A DNA stretch of 64,000 nucleotides from Gammaproteobacteria bacterium (GCA_040183005.1 JAMPIW010000001.1:186001-250000); one strand, 5' to 3'. Positions 45,140 through 54,629 are shown, counted from the stretch's first letter. Numbers and translations are program-made. The notes: generated from the sequence alone by a model not told the origin.

Positions 45140-45607
45140 CTACCTTACAGTCATTCTCGCCCGGTTGTTGTCGATAGTCTTGCTGCCGATGCCCTTGACC
45201 TGATCCAGGCCGTCAACGGATTTGAAGGGGCCATGCTGTTTGCGATAGGCGACGATGGCCTCCGCCTTCTGGAGGCCGATACCCAGCAGTGTGTCATCCA
45301 GGGTTTTGGCGTCGGCGGTGTTGATGTTGACTGCTCTCTGCGCAGCACCCGCTGTTTTTTGAGTGCCATTTTTCTCGGGCGCGCGTTCATCCGTCAGCGG
45401 TGCAGGTTCGGTTTTAAGCGGCGGTGAAGTGCCAGATAAAGGCGGAACATTGAGTTCCCGTGCCTTTGCCTTTTTGCTGCTTTCAGGGTCGTCACTGTAA
45501 TGCGTCTGGCCTTGCGCATCGGTCCATTTATAAATGCCACTGCCCGCCCAGAGGGGAAGTGCCTGGGTGATTGTCAGCCAGAGGACCGCTGTTATAGCGT
45601 GTTTCAT
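45140..45607 (-). CDS. DUF4124 plus ComEA-like helix-hairpin-helix protein
   Basis: The ATG at 45607 gives a signal peptide (MKHAITAVLWLTITQALPLW), a DUF4124 domain (GIYKWTDAQGQTHYSDDPES), a linker and a C-terminal ComEA-type HhH domain (VNINTADAKTLDDTLLGIGL, KSVDGLDQVKGIGSKTID). About 155 residues. ComEA-like domains bind DNA in uptake; a periplasmic DNA-binding role is plausible, but there are no other competence genes here. Confidence 0.82.
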   Translation of the reverse strand: MKHAITAVLWLTITQALPLWAGSGIYKWTDAQGQTHYSDDPESSKKAKARELNVPPLSGTSPPLKTEPAPLTDERAPEKNGTQKTAGAAQRAVNINTADAKTLDDTLLGIGLQKAEAIVAYRKQHGPFKSVDGLDQVKGIGSKTIDNNRARMTVR

Positions 45608-45683
45608 GGTTGGTTTTCGGTTTGTAGAGGGGAAAAAACAATTATAACAAATCGCACGAGTTGGGTATTGCTCACCCCGCACC

Positions 45684-45711
45684 AAAAAAAGCGGGCGCAT
45701 TGCGCGCCCGC
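45684..45711 (-). terminator. Intrinsic terminator of the porin-glnK-amtB operon
   Basis: On the minus strand: GCGGGCGCG, short loop, GCGCCCGC then seven T residues. It lies 31 bases after the amtB stop and is a textbook intrinsic terminator. Confidence 0.85.
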
Positions 45712-45741
45712 AGACACTCACCTACACATCGGAAAAAACAT

Positions 45742-47082
45742 TTATAGGTTGTAGCCCCGCTCGTTGTGCTGGGTAAGATCCAGCCCTTCGGTTTCCTGTT
45801 CTTCACTTACGCGCAGCCCGATCACCGCATCCAGCACCTTGAGAATGATGAAGGTGACCACCGTGCAATACACTACGGTGATGGCGACGCCCTTGAATTG
45901 GATGAATAGCTGACTGGCGATATCCAGATCGGCTTTGGAGCCGCCCAAGCTGGCGGCGGCGAACACGCCGGTCAGCAGTGCGCCGACAATGCCACCGATA
46001 GCATGCACGCCGAAGGCATCCAGCGAATCGTCATAGCCGAAGGTGCGCTTGATCTTTGTGGAGGCGATGAAGCACAGCAAGCCTGCCGCCAAGCCAATCG
46101 CTAGCGCTCCGGTGGGGCCGACGAAGCCGGAGGCCGGGGTGATGGCGACCAGGCCTGCCACCGCGCCGGAGGCGATGCCCAGCACGCTGGGTTTGCCGTG
46201 TGTCAGCCACTCGCTCAGCATCCATGCCAGCGCGGCTGCGCCAGTGGCGATCTGGGTAACGAGCATGGCCATGCCCGCAGTACCATTGGCGCCGACCGCG
46301 CTGCCTGCGTTAAAGCCGAACCAACCCACCCACAGCAGTGAGGCGCCCACCAGGGTCATGGTGAGGTTGTGCGGGGGCATGGCAGTAGTCGGAAAGCCTT
46401 TACGCTTGCCCAGTACCAGCGCCGCTACCAGGCCTGCGATGCCGGCGTTGATGTGCACCACCGTACCGCCGGCGAAGTCCAGCACGCCCATATCCCAGAA
46501 GTAACCACCGTCGCCGCTCCATACCATATGGGCAATCGGCACATAAACGATGGTCACCCAGATGGCCATGAACCACAGCATGGCGGAAAATTTCATGCGC
46601 TCTGCAAACGCGCCTACGATCAGCGCGGGAGTAATGATGGCGAACGTCATCTGGAAGGTGATGAACACCGTTTCAGGCACGGTGAGGGTGAGGCTCTCCA
46701 GCGTTACGCCCGACAGGAACGCTTTGCTTAATCCTCCGATAAAGGAGTTGAGGTTAGTGACACCTTTTTCCATGCCGGTAACATCGAAGGCCATGCTGTA
46801 GCCATACATCATCCACAACACGGTGACCAGCGAGGTGATGGCGAAACATTGCATCATCACCGACAGCACGTTTTTGCTGCGCACCATGCCGGCATAGAAC
46901 AATGCCAGGCCGGGAATGGTCATCAGCAATACCAGTGCGGTAGAGGTTAGCATCCATGCAGTGTCGCCGGTATTGGCGACGGGAGGTGCGGCCGCATCGG
47001 CGGCGGCCAAGGCGGGCAAAAACGCCGCAAAAAGTAACAACAGAGCAGACGTTGCGGTTTTATTGTTTGTGGTGCATATCAT
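45742..47082 (-). CDS. amtB: Ammonium transporter Amt
   Basis: A 446-residue inner-membrane ammonium channel with a cleaved signal peptide (LLLLFAAFLPALAAADA), eleven predicted helices, the Phe/Trp recruitment region (MVRSKNVLSVMMQCFAITSL), the signature DFAGGTVVHINAGIAGLVAA and the pore histidine in FGVHAIGGIVGALLTG. It follows glnK by 23 bases, the classical arrangement for PII gating of ammonium uptake, and ends in a strong terminator. Confidence 0.96.
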   Translation of the reverse strand: MICTTNNKTATSALLLLFAAFLPALAAADAAAPPVANTGDTAWMLTSTALVLLMTIPGLALFYAGMVRSKNVLSVMMQCFAITSLVTVLWMMYGYSMAFDVTGMEKGVTNLNSFIGGLSKAFLSGVTLESLTLTVPETVFITFQMTFAIITPALIVGAFAERMKFSAMLWFMAIWVTIVYVPIAHMVWSGDGGYFWDMGVLDFAGGTVVHINAGIAGLVAALVLGKRKGFPTTAMPPHNLTMTLVGASLLWVGWFGFNAGSAVGANGTAGMAMLVTQIATGAAALAWMLSEWLTHGKPSVLGIASGAVAGLVAITPASGFVGPTGALAIGLAAGLLCFIASTKIKRTFGYDDSLDAFGVHAIGGIVGALLTGVFAAASLGGSKADLDIASQLFIQFKGVAITVVYCTVVTFIILKVLDAVIGLRVSEEQETEGLDLTQHNERGYNL

Positions 47083-47105
47083 TTACGTCATTCCTCCACT
47101 GCATA

Positions 47106-47453
<348 letters not shown>

Positions 47454-47463
47454 TCATTAAAAG

Positions 47464-47491
47464 GCAGGGGGCTACAAAGAACGCCCCCTGC
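47464..47491 (-). terminator. Attenuator-like hairpin between porin and glnK
   Basis: GCAGGGGGC, ten bases, GCCCCCTGC form a nine-base-pair stem in the 54-base gap, followed on the coding strand by CCTTTT. It may reduce glnK-amtB transcription relative to the porin or stabilise the porin message. Confidence 0.55.
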
Positions 47492-47498
47492 ATGGGAA

Positions 47499-48620
47499 TT
47501 AAAACTTGTAGATGGCCTGCAGTGCGACGGAGGTTTGATTGTCCGTGGCTGTGCCGTCGCTCTTCAGGAAGCTCTTTTTGTCGGACTTGTCGGCGCGCAC
47601 TTCTGCCCGCAGCTCCACGTTCTCTGTCGGAATGTGGGCCAGCGTCAGCGTGGCCTCGTCCCACTTCTGCGTGACGCCGGTGCGGTAGCCATTCTTATCG
47701 TCGAAGGTCTCGGCGCGCAGCGCCACGCGCCATGTATCGCTGAATTTATAATTGGCATAGCCGGCTACGCCCCACCATTTCGCCTTCTCGCCCAGTGTCA
47801 CGGCATTTTCCTGGGTGGCATAGTCATAGTTGAGGATGAAGCTCAGGGCGTCGGTGGCATTCCAGGTGGCGACCAGATCGACCAGGTTGCGCATGCCAAG
47901 ATCGCCCGTACCCATTGCGTTGTTGGCATATTCCCTGCCGCTGTGGAGCGAACCGGCCAGGAGTAATGGCTTGACGGGGGCTGCGGAAAAGCCGAGTTCC
48001 AGGGTCTTGTTCTGGTTATTGTCCTTCTGCGCATCCCAGCCGTTGTTGACGCCGGCCATCAGTGACAGCTTGTCGCTGACGGTGTAGGTCATCCGCGCGC
48101 CCGTGTGGGCGAAGGGGATGGCGTAGCCGAACAGGATGGAGCGCGAAAAGTTCAGATTGTTGGGGCTTTTGATTACCTCGGCACCCGCCATAGTGACAAA
48201 TTTACCGGCAATCACCATCAGCGGGCCGCTGGCGTAATGGACGTAGGCCTGCTGTACTTCCCTGGTGTTGCCAGGGCCGGCGGCGGCGACCACGTCGGCA
48301 TCTGGCCCGAAGTTGAGGTTGACCAATCCACCAAACCCGTTGGTAGGCAGCTTAGATACCGTCACATCGATCATTTGCAGGTTGAAGTTGTTGCGTGTGG
48401 TGTCGAAGACGCGATTGGCGACACCACTGTTAAATGCGCCCGTTCCCGACAGATAGGTATACGAAGTATCAATATACCCAGAGACATTGATCCCTGATGC
48501 CCCCATGATTTGCCCCAGACTAGGCACACCAGGCTTGTCCGGCATTTTTTCCTCTGCCGCAAATGCGGGAACGCTGGCGAGCAGGCTGATGGCGACGACA
48601 GTATTTTTAGCTTTGTTCAT
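47499..48620 (-). CDS. Outer-membrane beta-barrel porin
   Basis: The ATG at 48620 gives a signal peptide (MNKAKNTVVAISLLASVPAF). About 373 residues with repeated amphipathic strands (LMAGVNNGWDAQ, GVAGYANYKF, WRVALRAETF) and a C-terminal phenylalanine (SVALQAIYKF), typical of a 16-strand porin-like protein. It is the first gene of the nitrogen-regulated operon, so it probably admits ammonium or small nitrogen compounds; the specific substrate is inference. Confidence 0.85.
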   Translation of the reverse strand: MNKAKNTVVAISLLASVPAFAAEEKMPDKPGVPSLGQIMGASGINVSGYIDTSYTYLSGTGAFNSGVANRVFDTTRNNFNLQMIDVTVSKLPTNGFGGLVNLNFGPDADVVAAAGPGNTREVQQAYVHYASGPLMVIAGKFVTMAGAEVIKSPNNLNFSRSILFGYAIPFAHTGARMTYTVSDKLSLMAGVNNGWDAQKDNNQNKTLELGFSAAPVKPLLLAGSLHSGREYANNAMGTGDLGMRNLVDLVATWNATDALSFILNYDYATQENAVTLGEKAKWWGVAGYANYKFSDTWRVALRAETFDDKNGYRTGVTQKWDEATLTLAHIPTENVELRAEVRADKSDKKSFLKSDGTATDNQTSVALQAIYKF

Positions 48621-48723
48621 GATTTCTCCCCTCATTACTGACTGTTTCCGGGCAGGGCCGGGCTATGGTTTTTGTGAAAAATAACGGAAAAACTCCATTA
48701 CGATCTGTACCCGCCTGATTATT

Positions 48724-48739
48724 AGCAGATCCCATGCCA
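48724..48739 (-). promoter_or_regulatory. Sigma-54 (RpoN) promoter of porin-glnK-amtB
   Basis: On the minus strand TGGCATGGGATCTGCT has GG and GC separated by ten bases, matching the -24/-12 consensus TGGCACG-N4-TTGC(A/T). The predicted transcription start is about 90 bases upstream of the porin ATG. Confidence 0.75.
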
Positions 48740-48803
48740 TTGTAATATTATTTATAATAAACAGTATGTTGAGAAATAAGTGCGGAGGGTCAAAAAAGTG
48801 GAA

Positions 48804-48820
48804 TGCACCAATATGGGCGG
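48804..48820. promoter_or_regulatory. Candidate NtrC binding site
   Basis: TGCACCAATATGG matches the first 13 positions of the NtrC consensus TGCACCA-N3-TGGTGCA; the far end (GCGG) is degenerate. It is about 65 bases upstream of the sigma-54 promoter, a normal place for an enhancer. Confidence 0.45.
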
Positions 48821-48863
48821 TGCGGATGGGTGAATGCGCTAAAGTGGTGCGATTCAGGGCTGG

Positions 48864-49310
48864 TCAGTCGCCGCCAAGCAAGACATAGGCCGTGTCCCTG
48901 GCAAAGGGCGCCGCATTCTGCGCCCATTCCTCCTGCGGCACGTCCACGCCCAGCTCCACCACGTTGCCATCCGGGTCCTGGACATAAAACGAGCGCATTA
49001 TAGTGTGGTCTACCGTGCCTAAGAGGGTGGCGCCGCTGGCCTGGCAACGCTTGTAAAGCTGCGCCAGCGCCTGTTCGTCGCTGACATCCACACAAAAGTG
49101 GAATAGCCCCGTGTGCTGCGGTTGTGGTGACGCCGCGTTCGCACCAATTTCCATCAACGCCAGATCGTGGTGATGCCCTCCTGCGCGGTAAAACCACATC
49201 CTGCCCCGCTCGCCGACGCGCTCCATGCCGAGGACTTCCCGGTAAAAGTGATCGGATACGTGCAGATTGCGCACCTTTAGAACAATATGATTGATACCGC
49301 GTAGTGTCAT
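48864..49310 (-). CDS. VOC (glyoxalase/dioxygenase superfamily) protein
   Basis: A 148-residue two-module vicinal-oxygen-chelate protein. The segments GINHIVLKVRNLHVSDHFYR, HHHDLALMEIG, GLFHFCVDVSDEQALAQLY and YVQDPDGNVVELGV contain the usual metal ligands (His at 7, His in the LFHF segment, Glu near the end). Substrate unknown; glyoxalase, fosfomycin-type or ring-cleaving roles are all possible. It is divergent from the carboxysome operon. Confidence 0.85.
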   Translation of the reverse strand: MTLRGINHIVLKVRNLHVSDHFYREVLGMERVGERGRMWFYRAGGHHHDLALMEIGANAASPQPQHTGLFHFCVDVSDEQALAQLYKRCQASGATLLGTVDHTIMRSFYVQDPDGNVVELGVDVPQEEWAQNAAPFARDTAYVLLGGD

Positions 49311-49420
49311 GAATTATCCTGATAGGAAAAGTGCTTGCCGAAACCTGGATGTTGCAGGGGCGGAAGCCTTTGATAAAGTTCGCATAGTGAAAAACCTATA
49401 AAAATAATATTTATTACTGA

Positions 49421-49451
49421 TTGTTATTTATGTGTTCGCGGGCTGTATAGT
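49421..49451 (+). promoter_or_regulatory. Possible promoter of the cso operon
   Basis: TTGTTA at 49421-49426 and TATAGT at 49446-49451, 19 bases apart, in the 254-base spacer before csoS2. The spacing is long for sigma-70, so the call is tentative. No other gene lies in the spacer. Confidence 0.3.
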
Positions 49452-49564
49452 CGTGCCATAGGTAAGGATATTTTCGAGAGCTTCACCGTGTCAACGCTGA
49501 ACGGGGTGCGGAGATTGGTTTGATCTGCCGTGAGGTTAAATCCAGATTGGGTAGGTATGCAAGC

Positions 49565-52375
49565 ATGAATAACACGACACACAACACACCAGCATCCGCG
49601 CAGTCCGGGCGAGACATCGCTCTGCAGCGTCGCCGCGCGTTATCGAGCAACGGCAAGGCAGGGTTGCCGGCAAGCCAATCCCCGGCAGCGGCGCGCAGCG
49701 CGCCTGCAAGGCCCACGGAAAAACCTGCTGAAGCCGCAGTTACGGCCGCGCCAATTACACAGGCCCCGGCAGCCCAGGCTTCATCGGCAGGCAGCATGAG
49801 CGGCAGCGAGCGCGCCCGCGCACGGCGCCAGGCGCTTGCGCAAAACGGCAAGGCCGGATTAAAGACGGTGGTGCAGCAGGGCAGAACCCGGCCCGCTGCG
49901 GCTCAGTCTGTACAAGCCCCGGCGGCTGCCGTGGAGGTGTTCGCTGAACCTTCCTCTCCTAAAAAAGAGGGTTGCGGTTGCGGCTGCAAACCTGGAGAAG
50001 CTCCTGTTCAGGCAGAGGCTCAGCTTGACCAGATATGTGAAATTGTAGAGGCGGACACGAGCGGAAGTCCTGGCCTGTCAACGGTGCGTGCCTTGTGTCT
50101 AACGCGTCGGCAGGCGCTGTCTACCCGTGGCAAGGCGGCACTGGGTAAAACAACTGGCGTGACCAGGGCGGAAGTGGTCAAAGGGCGTGAAGGCGCATGG
50201 AAAACTGCTGCGGCAAATGGGTTGTCGGGGCGCGATGTTGCGCGCGCACGCCGGGAAGAATTATGCAAGCTTGGCCGCGGCAGTCAGGCCGTTTGCCGTC
50301 CCTCGGGGCGGGTGCGCCCAGCCGCAGAATCGGCCGGTGTTCCGCCAAAGGTCGAGGAGACTTCAACGCTGCGCGGTCAAGCCATCAGTGGCACACGCGT
50401 GGAGCGTAGCACTAAGGTGACAGGCAATGAGCCGGGCAGTTGCCGCGCCATTACCGGCACCGAATATATCTCTCTGGATCAATACGAAGGGTTCTGCGGC
50501 ACACGCCCGGCGGCGGGCGTCGCCAAGGTGGGCATGACCCGCACCGGGCGTGGCCAATCGGTCACGGGCGTGGAGGTGGGGCGCAGCATGAAGGTGACGG
50601 GCGATGAGCATGGTGCCTGCAAGTCAGTCACCGGCACGGAATACATCGGTGCCGAGCGCTTTGATGAATTTTGCGCTGAACGCCCGGCGGTTGGTCCCGC
50701 CAAGGTGAGTGCCGTGCAGACAGGGCGTGGACAGACTGTTACCGGTGCCGAGGTAGGCCGCAGTTTGAAGGTGACAGGAGACGAGACAGGTTCGTGCCGC
50801 GCCATTACGGGTGATGAATACCTGAATCCGAAGGCATCCGCAGTGCCGTGCGCGAGTGAAAGTGATGGCGGCGCCCCGAAGAAAGTAGGTGCTACGCGGA
50901 CATCCCATGGGCTGGCCGTCTCAGGAACACAGGTGGGGCGTTCGGTGAAGGTCACCGGCGATGAGCATGGTGCATGCACGTCGGTGACGGGCACCGAGTA
51001 TCTTGGAGTGGAGCAGTTCAAGTCTTTCTGTGCCGCCGAGCCTGTTGCTGGGCCGCGTAAGGTGCTGGAGATGGCGACGCTCGGCGGGCAGGCGCTTACG
51101 GGTGCAGCAGTCGGGCGCAGCGTAAGCGTGACGGGCGATGAGCCCGGCTCGTGCCGGCAGCTTACCGGCACTCAGTATTACACCCCCAATCAATCCGGGC
51201 GGTTATGTGCCGAGCCGGGCGCGCCTGCCAAAGTAGGATTGACGCACACCTTGAGCGAACGCGGGATAACAGGTACAGACGTGGATCGCAGCTCAAGAGT
51301 GACAGGTAACGAGTCCGGCGCATGCAAGCCCGTCACCGGTACGGAGTATGTTAGTGCAGAGCAGTATCAGACGTTGTGTGGCAGCAAGCCTGCTCCCAGC
51401 CCGGCAAAGGTGGGAGTTGCGCGCACCTGGCATCAGCAACAGGTGTCCGGCACTCAGGTGGGTCGCAGTGGCAGGGTGACGGGTGATGAGTATGGCGGTT
51501 GCAAGCCAATTACCGGCACGGAATATATTGGCCCCGACCAGTACGCCGCCTTTTGCCAGAGCGATGAAACGGCCGTCAGCCAGGAGCGTGTTCGGGCATT
51601 GCGCAGCACGCCGGGATCGGTGCTGACCGGCATCCAGCCGGGCATCAACGGCCGCATGACGGGCAGTGGGCGGGGCGTGTGCATGCCAGTGAGCGGCACC
51701 CCTTATGTGGGCGCGGATCAGTTTGCGGGGCAGTGCGATACGGCCGCTGCGTCTGTCATGGGCGCGCATCATCGGGTGTCCGGCCCGGCCGATGGCAGCG
51801 GTGCTCGTTCGCAGGTAACGCTCTCTGCCGCCAGGGCGAGCGCGTCAGCATCGTCACCGGTGCCGAGCACGGATTTTAGTGTCATTACCCCTGCGCGTAG
51901 CGCCCAGACGCGCCAAACCCAGCGCATTACCGGCACGGCCTATGCCAGCAGTGGGCGGGTCACCGGCCCGGTGACCCTGGCGGCGGGATTGATCTCCGGC
52001 ACGCCGGAGTTTCGTTACACCGCCGACGAGGGCGCGGTCACCGCGCAGACATACTCAGCAGCTGGGACTGTGCCCGCCGCTTCCGCATCTGAACCCGAGC
52101 GCAAGCGCGTTACTGGTGAGGGGCGCGAGAATGGGCGTGCCATTACTGGCGATGATTGGCAGCGTGGCAGCCGGGTGACCGGCACCGAGGGATCCTGGGC
52201 CGCGCGGCGCAACATGACTCAGCGTGGCGAGTCGCGCGACAGGCCGGTAGCGGTGGGTGCGCGTAACTTCAAGGGCATGGAAAAACCGGAAGTGGCGCCA
52301 AGCCGCGTCACCGGCAGCAGCGGCAATACAGGCAGCGGTGCAGCCATCACGATTTCGGGTGGTGCGCGTGGGTAA
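49565..52375 (+). CDS. csoS2: Carboxysome assembly scaffold CsoS2
   Basis: A 936-residue disordered repeat protein that bridges RuBisCO and shell in alpha-carboxysomes. The ATG at 49565 is chosen over an upstream TTG. Four N-repeats of the form RARRxxLxxxGKAGL occur near residues 14-34, 79-99, 176-194 and 221-240 and bind RuBisCO. From 260 there are seven M-repeats of about 57 residues (pattern GxxVTGTEVGRSxKVTGDExGxC, then TGTEYI), and an eighth, diverged unit near 670. The C-terminal region (about 720-936) ends in the shell-anchoring peptide (VTGSSGNTGSGAAITISGGA). It heads the cso operon, without cbbLS upstream. Confidence 0.97.
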   Translation: MNNTTHNTPASAQSGRDIALQRRRALSSNGKAGLPASQSPAAARSAPARPTEKPAEAAVTAAPITQAPAAQASSAGSMSGSERARARRQALAQNGKAGLKTVVQQGRTRPAAAQSVQAPAAAVEVFAEPSSPKKEGCGCGCKPGEAPVQAEAQLDQICEIVEADTSGSPGLSTVRALCLTRRQALSTRGKAALGKTTGVTRAEVVKGREGAWKTAAANGLSGRDVARARREELCKLGRGSQAVCRPSGRVRPAAESAGVPPKVEETSTLRGQAISGTRVERSTKVTGNEPGSCRAITGTEYISLDQYEGFCGTRPAAGVAKVGMTRTGRGQSVTGVEVGRSMKVTGDEHGACKSVTGTEYIGAERFDEFCAERPAVGPAKVSAVQTGRGQTVTGAEVGRSLKVTGDETGSCRAITGDEYLNPKASAVPCASESDGGAPKKVGATRTSHGLAVSGTQVGRSVKVTGDEHGACTSVTGTEYLGVEQFKSFCAAEPVAGPRKVLEMATLGGQALTGAAVGRSVSVTGDEPGSCRQLTGTQYYTPNQSGRLCAEPGAPAKVGLTHTLSERGITGTDVDRSSRVTGNESGACKPVTGTEYVSAEQYQTLCGSKPAPSPAKVGVARTWHQQQVSGTQVGRSGRVTGDEYGGCKPITGTEYIGPDQYAAFCQSDETAVSQERVRALRSTPGSVLTGIQPGINGRMTGSGRGVCMPVSGTPYVGADQFAGQCDTAAASVMGAHHRVSGPADGSGARSQVTLSAARASASASSPVPSTDFSVITPARSAQTRQTQRITGTAYASSGRVTGPVTLAAGLISGTPEFRYTADEGAVTAQTYSAAGTVPAASASEPERKRVTGEGRENGRAITGDDWQRGSRVTGTEGSWAARRNMTQRGESRDRPVAVGARNFKGMEKPEVAPSRVTGSSGNTGSGAAITISGGARG

Positions 52376-52399
52376 TTTGGATTGAATGGGTAAGTAGGA

Positions 52400-54019
52400 A
52401 TGAGCGCCAGAAATCGTACATCGCATGGTAGGGGTGCCCAGCGTTCCGGCCCGTATGGCCTGGGCACGCGCCATGCGGCGATGCCGTATCGGCGCGCCGC
52501 TGCCACTCAGCCCGCGCCTGCCGCTGCAATTGCACATCCGGCGGCTACGATGGCGGCCTCACCAGTTAATCTGGCCTATGATGAGGTTGCTGGCAGCGAA
52601 AGAGGGAATGCGCCTCACCCCTTGTCCAATGCGGAAGAAAACCGGCGGTTGTTTGATTACGAGCGTTCGGTGAAGGACAAGTTTGCCGCGATTATTCCAG
52701 TGCTCAAGGAAATCGCGGCAATCCAGCACGAACCGGGTTTTGTCGAGCAAGCCCAGAATGTCGCCCATGCCCGGCTGGGTTTTGCGCTGCCATCAAGCAC
52801 GCTTGAGGATGCTTGGGTAGAGCAACTGGACATGCGTTCCTTGTATGCGCACTGCGTGTTTCAGGCCTTTCATTGGGCGGCGGAACAGTTTTGCGATGAA
52901 CAGGCGCGGCAGCAGGTGACGATGGAGCAGACACTGTGTTCCCTTTTTGACTGCGGCTTTCACGAGGTAGATTTTTCGCCGTGCGCGGACGGGCGGCTGA
53001 AGGGGCTGGTGACATTTGTGTTGCGTCTGCCTTATGGCGCCGTGCGCAGAAAGTCCTATGCCGGCGCGATGTTCGATGTGGAAGATAACGTCAGGCACTG
53101 GATGCACACCGAGTTTTACCGCTATCACGAGGGCAAACCGAGCCTGCCGGATGCCGGAACGCGTTATCTGAAGATCGCTGTGTATCACTGGAGCAGTTCT
53201 GATCCGGCGCATGAGGGTTGTGCCGCGCACGGCAGCAACGAGCGTGATGCCGCCGAGGCAGCGCTGAACCGGTTGATCGCCTTCCGTCAGGCGATAGAGA
53301 ACAGTTTCTGCTGCGGCGCATCGGTTGATACCTTGCTGATCGGTGTTGACACCGACACCGACAGCATCAAGGTACACATCCCGGATGCGGATGGCGCGAT
53401 GAGCCTGTTTCGTTATGTCGATAGTGCGGAACTGTATCGTCAGAGTACGGGGCTGGATGTAGGAGATGCGCATTTGTATGTGCATCAGGCGATTCAGGAG
53501 GCGACGCGCGCAGAGGGTTGGGCGCAAGGCAACGGTGCACCGCACGAAGGCATGTTGCGGCTGATCGCATCATTTCTCATTAACAACCTGTCGCAGATCG
53601 AATATGTGCGCCAGAACTACGGTGGGCGCTATGCAGACATCGGCCACAACGAATTGTTTATTAGTGTAGGCGAAGGCTTCGATGAGATTCAGATACGCAA
53701 TCTTGCCTACTACGCTGCGACGTATACCGTTGAAGAGGGCGCCCCGGACCTTGATATCGGCGTGAAGATTTTCAAGAAATTGAACGTGACGCGTGGATTG
53801 CCCATCCCGATTATCATTCACTATCGCTATGACGGCCGGGTGCCGGGATCGAAACAGCGCATCATCGCGCAGTGCCGGCGGGTGAAGGCGGCGATTGAAG
53901 CGCGATACAGCGAGCTGAAGCAAAGAGGGCTGTTGGTATGCGCAATGGCGATGCAAGACAAGGTGCGAGGCAGCCGTATTGAGATGATCAATGATGAGGC
54001 GGCAGATAACGGTCATTAG
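52400..54019 (+). CDS. csoSCA: Carboxysomal carbonic anhydrase CsoSCA
   Basis: A 539-residue beta-type carbonic anhydrase of the epsilon/CsoS3 kind inside the carboxysome. Probable zinc ligands are Cys195, His263 and Cys274, with the Asp197-Arg199 dyad (CADGR) and the HWSSSDPAHEGCAAHGSN block; the 11-residue His-Cys spacing matches the structure known from Halothiobacillus. The first 60 residues are basic and disordered, as expected for docking to RuBisCO. It begins 24 bases after csoS2. Confidence 0.97.
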   Translation: MSARNRTSHGRGAQRSGPYGLGTRHAAMPYRRAAATQPAPAAAIAHPAATMAASPVNLAYDEVAGSERGNAPHPLSNAEENRRLFDYERSVKDKFAAIIPVLKEIAAIQHEPGFVEQAQNVAHARLGFALPSSTLEDAWVEQLDMRSLYAHCVFQAFHWAAEQFCDEQARQQVTMEQTLCSLFDCGFHEVDFSPCADGRLKGLVTFVLRLPYGAVRRKSYAGAMFDVEDNVRHWMHTEFYRYHEGKPSLPDAGTRYLKIAVYHWSSSDPAHEGCAAHGSNERDAAEAALNRLIAFRQAIENSFCCGASVDTLLIGVDTDTDSIKVHIPDADGAMSLFRYVDSAELYRQSTGLDVGDAHLYVHQAIQEATRAEGWAQGNGAPHEGMLRLIASFLINNLSQIEYVRQNYGGRYADIGHNELFISVGEGFDEIQIRNLAYYAATYTVEEGAPDLDIGVKIFKKLNVTRGLPIPIIIHYRYDGRVPGSKQRIIAQCRRVKAAIEARYSELKQRGLLVCAMAMQDKVRGSRIEMINDEAADNGH

Positions 54020-54036
54020 ATTTACTGGAGTGGAAC

Positions 54037-54285
54037 ATGAAGATTTGTCAGGTAGAAAAGACCTTGGTTTCCACAAATCGCATCAGAGAAATGGGGCACA
54101 AACCCCTGCTGGTGGTGAAAGAGAAGAGCGGTGGCCGCAGTGTCGCGGTAGATGCGGTAGGCTGCATTCCCGGTGATTGGGTGATTGTGGTGGGCAGTTC
54201 GGCGGCACGCGAGGCGGCGGGTAGCAAGGAGTATCCGAGCGACGCCACCATCGTCGGCATCATTGATCACTGGAAGGAAGAATGA
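54037..54285 (+). CDS. csoS4A: Carboxysome pentameric vertex protein CsoS4A
   Basis: An 82-residue EutN/CcmL-type protein capping shell vertices. The sequence (KICQVEKTLVSTNRIREMGH, GCIPGDWVIVVGSSAARE, ATIVGIIDHW) matches the bacterial-microcompartment vertex family throughout. Ribosome-binding site GGAGTGG precedes the ATG. Located between csoSCA and csoS4B, as in other cso operons. Confidence 0.96.
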   Translation: MKICQVEKTLVSTNRIREMGHKPLLVVKEKSGGRSVAVDAVGCIPGDWVIVVGSSAAREAAGSKEYPSDATIVGIIDHWKEE

Positions 54286-54288
54286 CCG

Positions 54289-54573
54289 ATGGAGATCTTG
54301 CAGGTGGTTGATGAGCTGGTTGTAACCCGCCGCATCCCCGGCTTATACGGCGCCTCGCTGCGCATCATGCGCGACGCCAAAGGCAAGCTCAGCGTGGCGA
54401 CTGATCCGGTTGGCGTGCCGCCAGGGAAATGGGTTTTCACCGCAAGCGGTTCGGCAGCGCGCTATGCCATGGGCAACTACAAGGTTCTTACTGATCTTGC
54501 GATTGGCGGGATTATAGACCAGTGGGATACGGAAGAAGCAGGTGACAGCCCGCCCGCGAAAAAGGTGGCATGA
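54289..54573 (+). CDS. csoS4B: Carboxysome pentameric vertex protein CsoS4B
   Basis: A 94-residue paralogue of CsoS4A (MEILQVVDELVVTRRIPGLY, GVPPGKWVFTASGSAARYAM, LAIGGIIDQW), with a short charged C-terminal tail (EEAGDSPPAKKVA). It starts three bases after csoS4A. Both vertex proteins are needed to seal the shell against CO2 leakage. Confidence 0.96.
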   Translation: MEILQVVDELVVTRRIPGLYGASLRIMRDAKGKLSVATDPVGVPPGKWVFTASGSAARYAMGNYKVLTDLAIGGIIDQWDTEEAGDSPPAKKVA

Positions 54574-54629
54574 GTCAAGATTTTTTATGGGCGTGATTTT
54601 TTATTTTACGAGAAAGAGAGGTGGTGCAA

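Noticed and set aside
49520-49564. TTG start for csoS2 15 codons upstream of the chosen ATG
   Set aside because: The ATG at 49565 gives the usual short N-terminus before the first N-repeat; the extension has no similarity to CsoS2.
49955-49972. A-rich run in csoS2 (CCT AAA AAA GAG) as a programmed frameshift site making a short CsoS2A form
   Set aside because: The frame does not fit the X XXY YYZ slippery pattern well and no strong stem follows; it also lies in the N-region, not the middle region where frameshifting is known in model CsoS2.
50340-51740. Regularly spaced repeats that might suggest a CRISPR or tandem-repeat array
   Set aside because: The period (about 170-180 bases) and reading frame show these are the coding M-repeats of csoS2.
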